NCBI RefSeq assembly: GCF_037076345.1
Contig: NZ_AP024702.1
Span: forward strand, 5,394,001 to 5,458,000
Direction: 5' to 3'
Source of the DNA: Haloferula helveola
GTDB taxonomy: Bacteria; Verrucomicrobiota; Verrucomicrobiia; Verrucomicrobiales; Akkermansiaceae
Length of the DNA: 64,000 bases
Part shown: positions 5,945 to 14,824 of the stretch, in pieces
How the letters are laid out: each line of letters opens with the position of its first letter
How positions within the stretch are numbered: position 1 is the stretch's first letter
The notes under the pieces: generated by a model
Told to the model about the DNA's origin: nothing
What the model saw: the letters and a program-made list of their open reading frames with translations, nothing else
Database searches by the model: none
Made by a program: the position numbers and the translations under genes

Positions 5945-6586
5945 CTACTTCGTGACTTCCCGGATCGTCAGGTCCTTGAACTCGACGACGAACCTTCCGC
6001 CGCCGTGGGCTTGGAGACCGAGACGTCCTGTGAGGGGGATATCCGGGTCCTGCTCGGTATAATCGACCGCGGCGACGCCATTTACCCAGGTGCGAATCCG
6101 CGGACCCTCGCAAAGAATGCGGATTTCGTTCCAATCCCAATCCTTCACGACAACCGCCAAAGCCTCGGGATTCACCGGTTCGCCGATCACTCGCTTTCTA
6201 CGGGACTCGTCGTAGAGTTTTCCCCACCAACCGATTCCGGCATCAACCTGGTAGCCTCTCATCTCGTGATTGTCCGGCAAACGGACGCTGCGGACCTGGA
6301 TTCCGGAATTCATGAAGCCCTCGCCCTTCACCAACCGGACCTTCAACTTCAGCTCAAAGTCCGAGTAGGTGGCCTTGCTGGCGATGAAGGTGTTGTGCGG
6401 CACTTTCTTTTCCATGGAACCGCCGCGGATCACGCCATCTGCAACGGTCCACCAGCCTTCTTCGCCTTTCCGGATCTCCCATCCATCGAGGGACTTGCCG
6501 TCGAAGAGTGAGACCGCGGGCTCGGCATGGGTGGCCGGACCGAGGAGGAACGACGACAAGACGGTGAAGAGAAGGCGGTATCGCAT
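5945..6586 (-). CDS. DUF1080 (3-keto-disaccharide hydrolase family) secreted protein
   Basis: 213 residues from ATG 6586 (an alternative ATG lies at 6595; neither has a clear ribosome site). The signal peptide MRYRLLFTVLSSFLLGPATHA is followed by the family signature VSLFDGKSLDGWEIRKGEEG, WTVADGVIRGG, SDFELKLKVRL, NSGIQVRS and WNEIRILCEGPRIRTWVNG. The fold is a concanavalin-like beta sandwich; members act on glycans in the periplasm, and some hydrolyse 3-keto-glycosides. It is the first chromosomal gene after the element and ends two bases after the partial tRNA repeat. A single domain of normal length. Confidence 0.9.
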   Translation of the reverse strand: MRYRLLFTVLSSFLLGPATHAEPAVSLFDGKSLDGWEIRKGEEGWWTVADGVIRGGSMEKKVPHNTFIASKATYSDFELKLKVRLVKGEGFMNSGIQVRSVRLPDNHEMRGYQVDAGIGWWGKLYDESRRKRVIGEPVNPEALAVVVKDWDWNEIRILCEGPRIRTWVNGVAAVDYTEQDPDIPLTGRLGLQAHGGGRFVVEFKDLTIREVTK

Positions 6587-6917
6587 GGTCAGCATATCAA
6601 CGGAATACGCGGTTGGAGGCCAACGGATTTCCGTTCGAATGCGCCATGACCGACGATCCGGCACTTCAGCACCGAAGGTGCGTCGGCGTTTAGCCCCGGA
6701 TTTAACCCCGGGGAAGTGTCGGCCCAGCAGGATGGAGCCCCGGAGGGGCGAAGGCGAAGTCGGTTCGGTCTGCGGGGACGAAAGGAGTTCGCCTGCGCAC
6801 CTTTGGCGCTTCGAATCTTCCATTGGGGAAATCCCCGGGGTGAACCCCGGGGCTAATTGCCTGCACCCCTCCGGGGCTTTGTGAGTGGCAGCAGTGCGAT
6901 GGACTCCAATTAGCCGC
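6587..6917. repeat. Intergenic palindromic repeat cluster
   Basis: This 331-bp gap holds repeated GC-rich palindromes: GCCCCGG..TTAACCCCGGGG near 6690, GAGCCCCGGAGGGGCGAAGG near 6735 and, at 6833-6856, ccccggggtgaaccccgggg followed by ctaa. The last 24 nt recur exactly at 12865-12888. No gene is visible. The arrangement looks like a dispersed REP-like element. Confidence 0.7.
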
Positions 6918-7310
6918 TCAATCGACGAAGCCGAGACGCCTCGCCTCGGTCATCGGGATCGGTGCGGCTTCGCATTCCTTCCGCCAGCCGGGAAAGTTCC
7001 AGTAGTTGGGAAAGCCGGCGCATTGTGACGGCTTAACCTCGTGGATCCGGCAGCCGCCGTCCTGAAGCATGATGCAGGAGTGGTCGGACCGCTCGATCAG
7101 GGAGAGTCCCTGACGGTTGGTGCGGAGCCGGGTGTACTTCTCGAGGAATCGTTCTTCGCTCATGCCGAGAAACTCCGCAATGCGAGGGACCTCGTCCTCC
7201 TCAATCCGGACGTCACCGGGCCAGCGGCAACACGCGGTGCACCTCTGACAAACGTAGTAGGTATCCGGGTCGAGCAGCACCTCCCGGTTCGCCGGACTTC
7301 CGCTCGACAT
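6918..7310 (-). CDS. YkgJ-family cysteine-cluster protein
   Basis: 130 residues from ATG 7310. It carries the Zn/Fe-chelating pattern of the YkgJ (CxxCxxCC) family: YVCQRCTACCRWPGD near the N-terminus, C at SDHSCIMLQDGGCRIHEVKP and SQCAGFPNYW in the middle. The C-terminal CEAAPIP completes the cysteine set. The biochemical role of the family is not settled; members are small cytoplasmic proteins thought to bind a metal. The ATG shares its last bases with the stop of the upstream amidase gene, so the two genes are probably co-transcribed. Confidence 0.88.
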   Translation of the reverse strand: MSSGSPANREVLLDPDTYYVCQRCTACCRWPGDVRIEEDEVPRIAEFLGMSEERFLEKYTRLRTNRQGLSLIERSDHSCIMLQDGGCRIHEVKPSQCAGFPNYWNFPGWRKECEAAPIPMTEARRLGFVD

Positions 7311-8068
7311 CACCGCTGGGCCATTTGCTGGGCCTGAGCGGCCTTGTAGTAGCCATTCACCTTCGAGAGAAACGCCTTCCACTTCCGTCCGGGACGCCCG
7401 TTGTCCATCAAGAAGTGCGGGCAGTTCTTGTGCGGCTTGCTGGTACCCTTGCGCTCCCAGTGGTAGTGCGGGACGACGCGACTCAATGGGATACCTTCGC
7501 GGTGCATCAGGTAGGCGGTTAGCCGAGCGGTCCGGTCGATCGTCGCGTTGATGTTCGATCCGCGTTGCTCGCACATCTCGATCCCGATCGAGTAGCGATT
7601 GCCGGGGCCGTCAAAGTCAGCATGCTCGCCCTGCTCGCTGGTCGGCATGTGCTGAACGGCATGACGGTCATCGACCGTGTAGTGCCAAATCAGGTAACCG
7701 ATCCGGTTGCCCCCCCGCCGCTTCGGGGCCCTCAAGGCACCGCGTTTCAATGCCAACGCATGGCGATCGGCGTCAGCGGAATAGTTCTGGGTCGAGTGAA
7801 TCGTGATATATCGCGGGTTCATCGGCCGCACAACCCGCCGTCCGTGGGTCCCCTTTGCGACCATGTCCTGTTTCAGATTTACCGAGCGGAGCAATGCCGC
7901 CGTTCCGTTGTAGCTGCTGACGGGAACCGAAGCAGAACCTCCGCTCCCGCTGGATGCGCCCCAAAGCGGCAGACTGTCGTCGCTGTACCCTGAAACCGGA
8001 TCGATCTTCGCGCACTGGACCGACGCCAGCACCACCAGGCCGAGGACCGGAATCAACAACGCTTTCAT
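7310..8068 (-). CDS. N-acetylmuramoyl-L-alanine amidase (Amidase_2), lipoprotein
   Basis: 252 residues from ATG 8068. MKALLIPVLGLVVLASVQC is a signal peptide with Cys19 as likely lipidation site, then a Ser/Gly-rich linker. The amidase domain follows (about residues 85-235): RYITIHSTQN with the first zinc His, YLIWHYTVDDRHAVQHMP, RYSIGIEMCE, and VVPHYHWERKGTSKPHKNCP with the further zinc ligands and the Lys/His expected near the active site. It would cleave the lactyl-peptide bond of peptidoglycan in the periplasm, in cell-wall turnover. It faces away from mfd, with about 100 bp between the starts. Confidence 0.9.
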   Translation of the reverse strand: MKALLIPVLGLVVLASVQCAKIDPVSGYSDDSLPLWGASSGSGGSASVPVSSYNGTAALLRSVNLKQDMVAKGTHGRRVVRPMNPRYITIHSTQNYSADADRHALALKRGALRAPKRRGGNRIGYLIWHYTVDDRHAVQHMPTSEQGEHADFDGPGNRYSIGIEMCEQRGSNINATIDRTARLTAYLMHREGIPLSRVVPHYHWERKGTSKPHKNCPHFLMDNGRPGRKWKAFLSKVNGYYKAAQAQQMAQR

Positions 8069-8169
8069 GCCAACGCCTATACCACCGTCTGTCCCAAGCG
8101 GAAAGCTGGGAAACTTCGGTTCCGCTGATTTCGAAGTTTTGCGCGCTCGAGAGAACGCGGGCCGCATGC

Positions 8170-11100
8170 GTGCCGGCGGGTCCGCTTGCCAAAGCCCCGC
8201 CCAGCCTCCAGTTTCCGGGCGTGCCTCCACCGGCGCACGATCACCAACGCTGGTTGTCACGGGCCACCGAGCAACCCGACTTCCGGAAACGTCTGACCCG
8301 TGTGGGCATTGGCGAAGGGACAGTCGTGTTCGATCACATCGATCCGGCCGCAAGCGGCTGGCTTCTCGCCCTGATCCGGAAAGCCGCAGGCGATGGCGCC
8401 AAGCGCACCTGGATCCGGGTTCCCTCTCCCAAGCATCGGGAACGCCTGGCGATCGAACTCGAGCTCTGGGGGATCCGGGCGGAAGTTTTGCCCGACCCTT
8501 CCCTGGAGTTCGACGGATCGGAGATGACCGATCCTGAAGGAGAGGCAGCCCGACTCGAATTGCTCGCCCGCGTGGCGCGCGGCGGCGGTTTCGTCGTAAT
8601 TGCCGCACCCGACTTCTTCACGCAACCGGCCCCCGAGCCCGGAACCCTGCGGGATCGACGGATCATTCTCCGGCAGGGCGAGACGCACGACCCGGAGACA
8701 CTCGCCCGGCTGCTTTCCGATCAGGGTTACGAGCGGGGTCACCTCGTTCAGGACCGAGGGCAGTTCGCGGTGCGGGGTGGAATCATCGACGTCTTCCCAT
8801 GGCAGTGCGGTCGGCCTCTGCGCATCGAATTCTTCGACACCGAGATCGATTCGGTCCGTGAGTTCGAGGTCGATTCCCAAGCATCCGTCCGCAAGCTCAA
8901 GCAGGCGGAACTGCTCCTGGGCGAAGTCGATCCAAACGACGCCGTCGAGTCCTACCGTCATATCGACGATCTGGTGATCACACTCGGCGAAACGGACGAC
9001 ACTACCGACGTTGCGATCCTCGAAGGCCCGGTCGATCCGGATTCCGAGGAGGACTTCTCAACCGCCTGTTATCCCCGCCCTTTCGGCTCGTTCGAGGCAG
9101 GTGACTTCGTGCTTGAGGAGGCGTTGCGGAAACGGTTCTTCGACCAGCTCGCCGAGTGGAAACGCGACGGCTGGCTGACCGGCATCGTCTTCGCCAACCG
9201 CGGCGAGGAAGAACGTTTCGAAGAGCTCTTACCAACCGACGCCGAACTGCGGCCGGAGTTCCTCCGGGGCGAGCTGATGGAGAGCTTCACCGTCCCGACC
9301 GCCAGACTCGCGTTGCTCTCGTCGAGTGAGATTTTCGGGCGCTACCAGAACCCGGGAGCCACCCGACGGAGCCGTGCCGAGCAACAACGGATCGCCACCG
9401 CCCGGGCTTCGCTGGACGACATTTCGGAGGGCGACCTCGTGGTTCACAGCGAATACGGCATCGGCCGTTTCATCGGGATTCCCGAGGGCGAGGAGGAAAT
9501 CGCCATCGAGTACCGCGACGGCGGGATCCTCTCCGTTCCGATCGACCAGGCCCATCTCGTGGGCCGCTACGTCGGCCTCGGCGGTCGCACTCCCGAGCTT
9601 TCGAAACTCGGTGGCACCGCATGGAAGAATGTCCGCAAGAGTGCCGAGCAGACGATCCTCGACTACGCCGCGCGTCTGCTGCGGGTGCAGGCCGAGCGCG
9701 AGTCCGTTCCCGGCTTCGCCCACCCTCCCGACTCGAAGTGGATGTGGGAATTCGAGAACTCGTTCCATTTCACCGAGACCCCCGACCAGCGTCGGGCGAT
9801 TGAGGAGGCCAAGCGCGACATGGAAGCGCCGCGACCGATGGACCGGCTGGTCTGTGGCGATGTCGGATTCGGCAAGACCGAGGTCGCGATCCGGGCCGCC
9901 TTCAAGGCCGTCACTGGCGGCAAGCAGGTCGTCATCCTGTGTCCGACAACCGTGCTCGCCGAGCAACACTGGCGGACGTTCCGCGAGCGCATGAGCGATT
10001 ACCCGATCCGGGTCGACCTGCTCAACCGCTTCCGCACGGCGGCCGAGACCCGCGAGACGGTCCGCGCGCTCGCCGACGGATCGGTCGACATCGTGATCGG
10101 AACGCACCGCCTGCTGTCGAGCGACATCCGCTTCAAGGACCTCGGATTGGCGGTGGTCGATGAGGAGCAGCGCTTCGGCGTGAAGCACAAGGAGCGCTTT
10201 AAGGAGATGTTCCGCCAGATCGATGTGCTGACGCTTTCCGCGACACCGATCCCGCGCACGCTCTACATGGCCCTGATGGGCGCGCGGGACATGTCGACGA
10301 TCGACACTCCACCACCGAACCGCGTGCCTGTGCACACCAGCGTGACTCCTTACGACGAACGCATCATCCGCGATGCGATCCGGCGCGAGGTGCGGCGCGG
10401 CGGACAGGTTTTCTTCCTCCACAACCGGGTGAAGTCGATTGAGATGATGCGCAAGAAGCTCGCGGACCTGGTTCCCGAAGCACGCATCCTCGTCGGTCAC
10501 GGACAGATGGAGAAAGACGAGTTGGAAGTCGTCATGCGCGGGTTCGTCCACGGCGAGGCCGACATTCTCCTCGCCACCACCATCATCGAGACCGGCATCG
10601 ATATTCCGAACGCCAACACGATCCTGATCGACCGCGCCGACCGCTTCGGCCTGGCCGACCTCTACCAGCTGCGTGGGCGGGTCGGGCGTGCCGGCGAGCA
10701 GGCCTACGCGATTCTCCTGCTGCCCCGGGAAATGGTCACCGCGGGCGATGCCCGGAAACGGATCCATGCGATCAAGCAATACACCGCGTTGGGGTCCGGC
10801 TTCAAAATCGCCATGCGCGACCTTGAGATCCGCGGCGCCGGCAATCTGCTCGGAACCAAACAATCCGGCCAGATCGCGGCCGTCGGATTCGGGCTGTACT
10901 GCCAGTTGCTCCGCCAGTCGGTCGACCGACTCCAGGGCAAGGCACCGAGGAGCCGGATCGAGACCGGTTTCCGCAGCGACTTCGTCGCATTCTCCGACAA
11001 CGAGTTCCAGAGAGGATCCGGCGACGGCCCCCTGCTGCCCGCTTTCCTTCCCCACGGCTGGCTAGCCGAAACGCGTCTGCGTGTCGGCGCTTACCGGGAA

Positions 11101-11385
11101 ATGGCCGAGTGCCTCGATGAACCCGAACTGAATGCCATGTCGAAGCGTTGGGCCGACCGATTCGGCCGCCTGCCGGCCGAGGCAGCCAACCTGCTCGACA
11201 TCAGCCGACTCCGACTGATCGCAGGGGGCAAGGGAGTCGAGAATATCGAGATCAAGGGGCAGCGTCTCATGCTGCAGCGGAACGGCGATTACATCCTTCT
11301 CGAAGGCGGCCGATTTCCCCGGCTCGATGCCGTCAAGCCCCGTGCGAAACTCGACGAAGCGATCGCCCTGCTCCGAAGCCTTTAG
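8170..11385 (+). CDS. mfd: Transcription-repair coupling factor Mfd
   Basis: The frame is open from 7954, but the start must follow the divergent amidase gene; GTG 8170 is the first reasonable start and gives 1071 residues, a little shorter than E. coli Mfd (1148). Order of domains: UvrB-like damage-recognition homology module (around DFFTQPAPEPGTLRDRR and GGIIDVFPW), RNA-polymerase-interacting CarD-like domain (EGDLVVHSEYGIGRFIGI, about 418-480), RecG-like translocase with Walker A GDVGFGKTEVA (about 563), DEEQ box VVDEEQRFGVKHKE (about 663), SATPIPRT, ETGIDIPN and QLRGRVGRAGE, then the C-terminal regulatory domain. It removes RNA polymerase stalled at lesions and recruits UvrA. Confidence 0.95.
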   Translation: MPAGPLAKAPPSLQFPGVPPPAHDHQRWLSRATEQPDFRKRLTRVGIGEGTVVFDHIDPAASGWLLALIRKAAGDGAKRTWIRVPSPKHRERLAIELELWGIRAEVLPDPSLEFDGSEMTDPEGEAARLELLARVARGGGFVVIAAPDFFTQPAPEPGTLRDRRIILRQGETHDPETLARLLSDQGYERGHLVQDRGQFAVRGGIIDVFPWQCGRPLRIEFFDTEIDSVREFEVDSQASVRKLKQAELLLGEVDPNDAVESYRHIDDLVITLGETDDTTDVAILEGPVDPDSEEDFSTACYPRPFGSFEAGDFVLEEALRKRFFDQLAEWKRDGWLTGIVFANRGEEERFEELLPTDAELRPEFLRGELMESFTVPTARLALLSSSEIFGRYQNPGATRRSRAEQQRIATARASLDDISEGDLVVHSEYGIGRFIGIPEGEEEIAIEYRDGGILSVPIDQAHLVGRYVGLGGRTPELSKLGGTAWKNVRKSAEQTILDYAARLLRVQAERESVPGFAHPPDSKWMWEFENSFHFTETPDQRRAIEEAKRDMEAPRPMDRLVCGDVGFGKTEVAIRAAFKAVTGGKQVVILCPTTVLAEQHWRTFRERMSDYPIRVDLLNRFRTAAETRETVRALADGSVDIVIGTHRLLSSDIRFKDLGLAVVDEEQRFGVKHKERFKEMFRQIDVLTLSATPIPRTLYMALMGARDMSTIDTPPPNRVPVHTSVTPYDERIIRDAIRREVRRGGQVFFLHNRVKSIEMMRKKLADLVPEARILVGHGQMEKDELEVVMRGFVHGEADILLATTIIETGIDIPNANTILIDRADRFGLADLYQLRGRVGRAGEQAYAILLLPREMVTAGDARKRIHAIKQYTALGSGFKIAMRDLEIRGAGNLLGTKQSGQIAAVGFGLYCQLLRQSVDRLQGKAPRSRIETGFRSDFVAFSDNEFQRGSGDGPLLPAFLPHGWLAETRLRVGAYREMAECLDEPELNAMSKRWADRFGRLPAEAANLLDISRLRLIAGGKGVENIEIKGQRLMLQRNGDYILLEGGRFPRLDAVKPRAKLDEAIALLRSL

Positions 11386-11458
11386 TGATCACGCAGGACG
11401 GTTTTGACTCGGACAGAGCCGCACTTTTGGCTAGCTCGCAGTTCAACAAAGCCCAGAC

Positions 11459-12769
11459 ATGAAAACCCCGCTCCCCCTCGCGCTCTCCGTCAGCTTGCTA
11501 TTGATTCCGACGGCCGACGCGACGGGCCTGTTCCGCAATGGGTCGGGCGCCCGCTCCACCGGCCTCGCCGGCACCTCAGTGGCGGGGGCCGAAGGTCCGC
11601 TCGGCGCGATGTGGGGAAATCCCGCGGCGCTGACACGAATCGACCAACCGACTTTCGAACTCGGCTACTTCGGCGCCTACGCGCATGGCGACTTCACCAA
11701 TGCGGTGAATGGCAGTGTGGGCATCGACACCCACGACGGCCACGGCGCCGAGATCGCCTATGCCCATCCCTTCGCCAGCGGACGCGGGACCCTCGGTTTC
11801 TCGGTCATTCCGGAAACGGCTCTGCTCGGCGATTGGAGCTACATCGACGCCCCGGGCGGACTCGACGGAACCGTCAGCTACGGTTTCCAACGTCATCGCT
11901 CCGAGTTTGTCGCGGTGCGCACGGCGGTCGGCATCGGCTGGAAGGTCACCGACCGTCTTTCAATCGGCGGCAGTGCCGGTTTGGTTTACGACCGGATCGA
12001 ACTGACCGTGCCCTTCATCTTCCAGAGCACACCCGGAGTAGCAGGATTCAAGACGTTGCTCGACCTTGAAACCGAGGGCTTCTCCGGCAATGCCGACATC
12101 GGGTTGCTCTATCAAGTCACCGACGACATCGACTTCGGGATCCGCTACCGGACCACCACCACCCTCTCGAGCGAAGGCACGGCGACCGGCAATGCTTCCG
12201 CACAACTTGCCGCCCTCGGCGCCATGCTTCCGCGCACCGACTTCGGCTATCAGGCGAAGGTCGCGCTGCGACTTCCGGACATCCTCAGCGCCGGTCTCGT
12301 CTGGCGGGCGTGCGATGACTTCAGGCTGATGTTCCAGACCGACTGGATTCCGTGGAGTGATCACTTCGAGCGCATGCGGGTGCAGCTCGCCGGCGGAACC
12401 AATCCGGGACTCGGCCTGCCCAACGCCGTCGATTACGTGCCGCTGTCGTGGAAGGACCGCTTCACTTACCGGTTAGGCGCCGAGTACGACCTCGGTGCGT
12501 GTTGGCAACTCCGGGCGGGCTACATCTACTCGCCTTCCGCCATTTCGACCGCCTACGTCACGCCCCTCAACGGAGCCATCGCCGAACACACCGCAACGGT
12601 CGGGGTCGGTTATCGTCAGCCGGCCTGGTCAGTCGACTTCGGTTACCAACTCGACTTCCGCAGCACCGAGAAGGTCGGAACCAGCGGCTACCGCGCCGGC
12701 GAGTATTCGAACAGCAAGCTGAGCCTGCTCACCCATTGGTGGGTGCTATCCGGAACCTGCCGTTTCTAG
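11459..12769 (+). CDS. FadL/TodX-family outer membrane transporter
   Basis: 436 residues. Signal peptide MKTPLPLALSVSLLLIPTADA, then the family N-terminus FRNGSGARSTGLAGTSVAGA and GAMWGNPAAL, corresponding to the hatch/NPA region of long-chain fatty-acid and hydrocarbon porins. The rest alternates amphipathic strands and ends VLSGTCRF, with the aromatic C-terminus expected for BAM-dependent insertion. It probably carries hydrophobic substrates across the outer membrane; substrate not predictable. Stands alone, 73 bp after mfd. Confidence 0.88.
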   Translation: MKTPLPLALSVSLLLIPTADATGLFRNGSGARSTGLAGTSVAGAEGPLGAMWGNPAALTRIDQPTFELGYFGAYAHGDFTNAVNGSVGIDTHDGHGAEIAYAHPFASGRGTLGFSVIPETALLGDWSYIDAPGGLDGTVSYGFQRHRSEFVAVRTAVGIGWKVTDRLSIGGSAGLVYDRIELTVPFIFQSTPGVAGFKTLLDLETEGFSGNADIGLLYQVTDDIDFGIRYRTTTTLSSEGTATGNASAQLAALGAMLPRTDFGYQAKVALRLPDILSAGLVWRACDDFRLMFQTDWIPWSDHFERMRVQLAGGTNPGLGLPNAVDYVPLSWKDRFTYRLGAEYDLGACWQLRAGYIYSPSAISTAYVTPLNGAIAEHTATVGVGYRQPAWSVDFGYQLDFRSTEKVGTSGYRAGEYSNSKLSLLTHWWVLSGTCRF

Positions 12770-12864
12770 CTGCCGGGCGGTTACGCTGATGGAGGGCGAG
12801 CCGAGAGATGTTTCGGACTCTGCCTACGCTCCTCCGGAGCTCGAATCGCTCTCGCTACCTGATT

Positions 12865-12915
12865 CCCCGGGGTGAACCCCGGGGCTAACCGCCGTCGCCC
12901 CTTCGGGGCTGGTGG
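12865..12915. repeat. Second copy of the CCCCGGGG palindromic repeat
   Basis: 12865-12888 is identical to 6833-6856, followed by a CGCCCCTTCGGGGCTGG hairpin like the GCCCCGGAGGGGC parts of the first cluster. It lies in the 196-bp gap between the FadL-like gene and the anti-sigma gene; the rest of that gap shows nothing else. Confidence 0.7.
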
Positions 12916-12965
12916 AGAACCGCGAACGCGCGTGCCGGAACAACGCCAGCGAAGGCGGACATGGC

Positions 12966-13625
12966 TCAGCCCTTCGGCCCGCCACCGAGCACGTCCTTGA
13001 GGGCGCGCATCGTGTCCTGAAATTTCTGCATCGCGCCGACCGTGTGGCGTGGGAAATTCTCGCTCGCGGTGATGAGCAAAGCACGGCAGCCGCCGCGTGA
13101 TGAAAGCTGGTGGTGATCGCTCCCGGCGGGCGCCCGGGTGAAGTCCCCGGCGGTCAGCACGACGTCACCGATCCGCAGGTCGCCTTCGAGCATGAATGCC
13201 ATTTCGACCCCGTGATGCGAATGAGCCGGAAGCCGGGTGTTCGCTTCCATCTCGAGCAGGAAAACGGTCACGCCATCCTCATCGCGTGCGGAAAGCTCCT
13301 TCAGCCGGACCCCCGGCACCGGCAATGACACCCAGTCGCCCTCGTCACTGCGCAGGTAAAAGTGATCCTCCTCAAGCGTCGGCTCTTCAGCCGTCGGGAG
13401 AATCGAGCCGAGCACCCGTTGCTCAAGCTCGGGCGGCAGATCCGCCACCGGCGCGTGCGCCTCGGCGAGGATCGCGCAGGTGTCGAGCATGGCCGCGAAC
13501 TGCGCAAGCTCCTCGTCGCTGGCGGCGGACCGCCATGCCTCGAACGCCTGCAGGCGTTCACCTTCCAGTCCTTCACTTGCGTAAAGGTGGGCGAGCTCGG
13601 CGAGTTCCTCGGGTTCGAGTTTCAA
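12966..13625 (-). CDS. ChrR-like cupin anti-sigma factor
   Basis: 219 residues. Residues 1-75 are an all-helical N-terminal region (ELAELAHLYASEGLEGERLQ and on) at the place of the anti-sigma domain, but I see no H-x3-C-x2-C zinc motif. Residues 105-200 form a ChrR-type cupin: RLPAHSHHGVEMAFMLEG with the His/Glu metal ligands, GDFTRAPAGSDHHQL with the last His, and GCRALLITA. It follows the ECF sigma gene by 14 bp in the same direction, so it most likely binds and restrains that sigma factor and releases it on a stress such as singlet oxygen or peroxide. The signal is inferred from the ChrR family. Confidence 0.85.
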   Translation of the reverse strand: MKLEPEELAELAHLYASEGLEGERLQAFEAWRSAASDEELAQFAAMLDTCAILAEAHAPVADLPPELEQRVLGSILPTAEEPTLEEDHFYLRSDEGDWVSLPVPGVRLKELSARDEDGVTVFLLEMEANTRLPAHSHHGVEMAFMLEGDLRIGDVVLTAGDFTRAPAGSDHHQLSSRGGCRALLITASENFPRHTVGAMQKFQDTMRALKDVLGGGPKG

Positions 13626-13639
13626 GGGCGTTCGGGGTT

Positions 13640-14242
13640 TCAGGCTTGGTCGTAGAAGGTTTGCTGGCTGAGGCGCGACTTCAACCGCGCAAGTCCGCGG
13701 CGAATGCGGGCCTTGACGGTGCCCAGCGGCGAGTCGAGGCAGTCGGCGATCTCCTGCTGGGTCAGTCCGTTGAGATAGGCGAGCGTGATGGCCTCCCGCT
13801 GTTCTTCGGGCAATTCGTTCAGCGCCCGATCGATCGCCTGCAATTCGTCATCCGGGAGCGACGGCTCCGACTGGCGGCGGAGCTGTTCGGTCACACGCTG
13901 TTGCAACTCGCCCTCCTGTTCGCGCTTGAGATCCGCCTTGCGACCCAGTGATCGAAGCCGGTCGAAGGCACGGTTGCGCGCCACGGTGATCATCCACGTC
14001 AGCGCCTTGCCCAACTTCGGATCATACATGCCCGCCTTGTTCCAGATGGTGACGAAAGCTTCCTGCAGAACGTCCTCCGCCTCGCCACGGTCCCGGACGA
14101 CCGACTGGATGATTCCCAAAAGCCGCCCGCCGTGCTCGCGGTAGAGGCGGCGAAGCGCATCCCCGTCCTGGTGGGCTACCCGTGCCAACAACTCGGCGGT
14201 CAGCCGGTGCAGATCCTGGTTGGCATCGTCTCCCATGGTCAT
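13640..14242 (-). CDS. ECF RNA polymerase sigma factor
   Basis: 200 residues from ATG 14242, chosen because GGAG lies eight bases upstream; a longer frame reaches 14296. Region 2: LYREHGGRLLGIIQSVVRD, AEDVLQEAFVTIWNKA (core binding) and WMITVARNRAFDRLRS (-10 recognition). Region 4: ALNELPEEQREAITLAYLNG then LTQQEIADCLDSPLGTVKAR, the -35 helix-turn-helix. Together with the cupin anti-sigma gene downstream it resembles the RpoE-ChrR and EcfK/ECF11-type pairs. The target promoters are not identifiable here. Confidence 0.92.
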   Translation of the reverse strand: MTMGDDANQDLHRLTAELLARVAHQDGDALRRLYREHGGRLLGIIQSVVRDRGEAEDVLQEAFVTIWNKAGMYDPKLGKALTWMITVARNRAFDRLRSLGRKADLKREQEGELQQRVTEQLRRQSEPSLPDDELQAIDRALNELPEEQREAITLAYLNGLTQQEIADCLDSPLGTVKARIRRGLARLKSRLSQQTFYDQA

Positions 14243-14333
14243 CGGACCAGCTCCGGCAAGGCGGGCCAGTGGTGGGGAAACGATAGGCAGAATCATGGCT
14301 AGGTCCGATAGTTTTTTCGACTCCGAGGAGCTC

Positions 14334-14564
14334 TCAGCGAGGATCCGACGGCTCCTCGGCCACGATCAGGCGCTCTGTTCCAAGCCCGCCTGCCGGGTCG
14401 ATTTCCCCGGCAGCCTTCGCGTCCGGGAATCGCGGATCGGGATCCGCCGACAGCGCCTCGACCTCGGGGTGCGGAGCCGGATTGGAGAACAGCGGCCCCT
14501 CGACCGCGATGATCCAGAGCGCACCGATGAGGATGCAGGAGAGGGCGATGAGTTCCTTGAACAT
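14334..14564 (-). CDS. Small membrane-anchored protein, unknown
   Basis: 76 residues from ATG 14564. One N-terminal membrane segment (MFKELIALSCILIGALWIIA) is followed by an acidic and proline-rich tail of about 55 residues likely outside the cytoplasm. No family recognised and no strong ribosome site, so it could be spurious; the hydrophobic segment with a coherent tail supports it. The 260 bp between its start and the DUF4259 gene hold the inverted repeat noted at 14749-14805 and nothing else I can name. Confidence 0.45.
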   Translation of the reverse strand: MFKELIALSCILIGALWIIAVEGPLFSNPAPHPEVEALSADPDPRFPDAKAAGEIDPAGGLGTERLIVAEEPSDPR

Positions 14565-14748
14565 GTCATCCGGGGAACGCCGGATCGCCGGGATCGGACG
14601 CACCCGGTCGCGAAAAAATCAGAAACCGAAAGTTTCTCAGAAAAACGGCATCCGCCCGCAGCCGTTGGCCGTTTCCCTCATACGGATCCTACGCACCCGG
14701 GATTCGCCAATCCCCCCGCGTCGACGCAGACCGCCCGCTGCCGGCTTT

Positions 14749-14805
14749 GGATTCTCAGGGAGAAAAACCCGAAACCCTTACACTCCCCCGGCTCCTTGAG
14801 AATCC
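14749..14805. terminator. Long inverted repeat, possible terminator of DUF4259 gene
   Basis: GGATTCTCAGGGAG (14749-14762) pairs with CTCCTTGAGAATCC (14792-14805) with one mismatch across a 29-nt loop. It lies 20 bp past the stop of the minus-strand DUF4259 gene. No clear U-run follows, so it could instead be a protein-binding or mRNA-stability element. Confidence 0.4.
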
Positions 14806-14824
14806 TCCCGGTGCGGCCCGTTCC

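Noticed and set aside
5688-6140. Minus frame after attR reading SPRRRKVRR and a second TGRDSNPRY
   Set aside because: Another antisense-tRNA artefact; it crosses the hairpin and DUF1080 gene and has no domain pattern.
9229-11055. 608-codon minus frame opposite mfd
   Set aside because: mfd shows all helicase motifs in the other strand; the minus frame has no recognisable domain.
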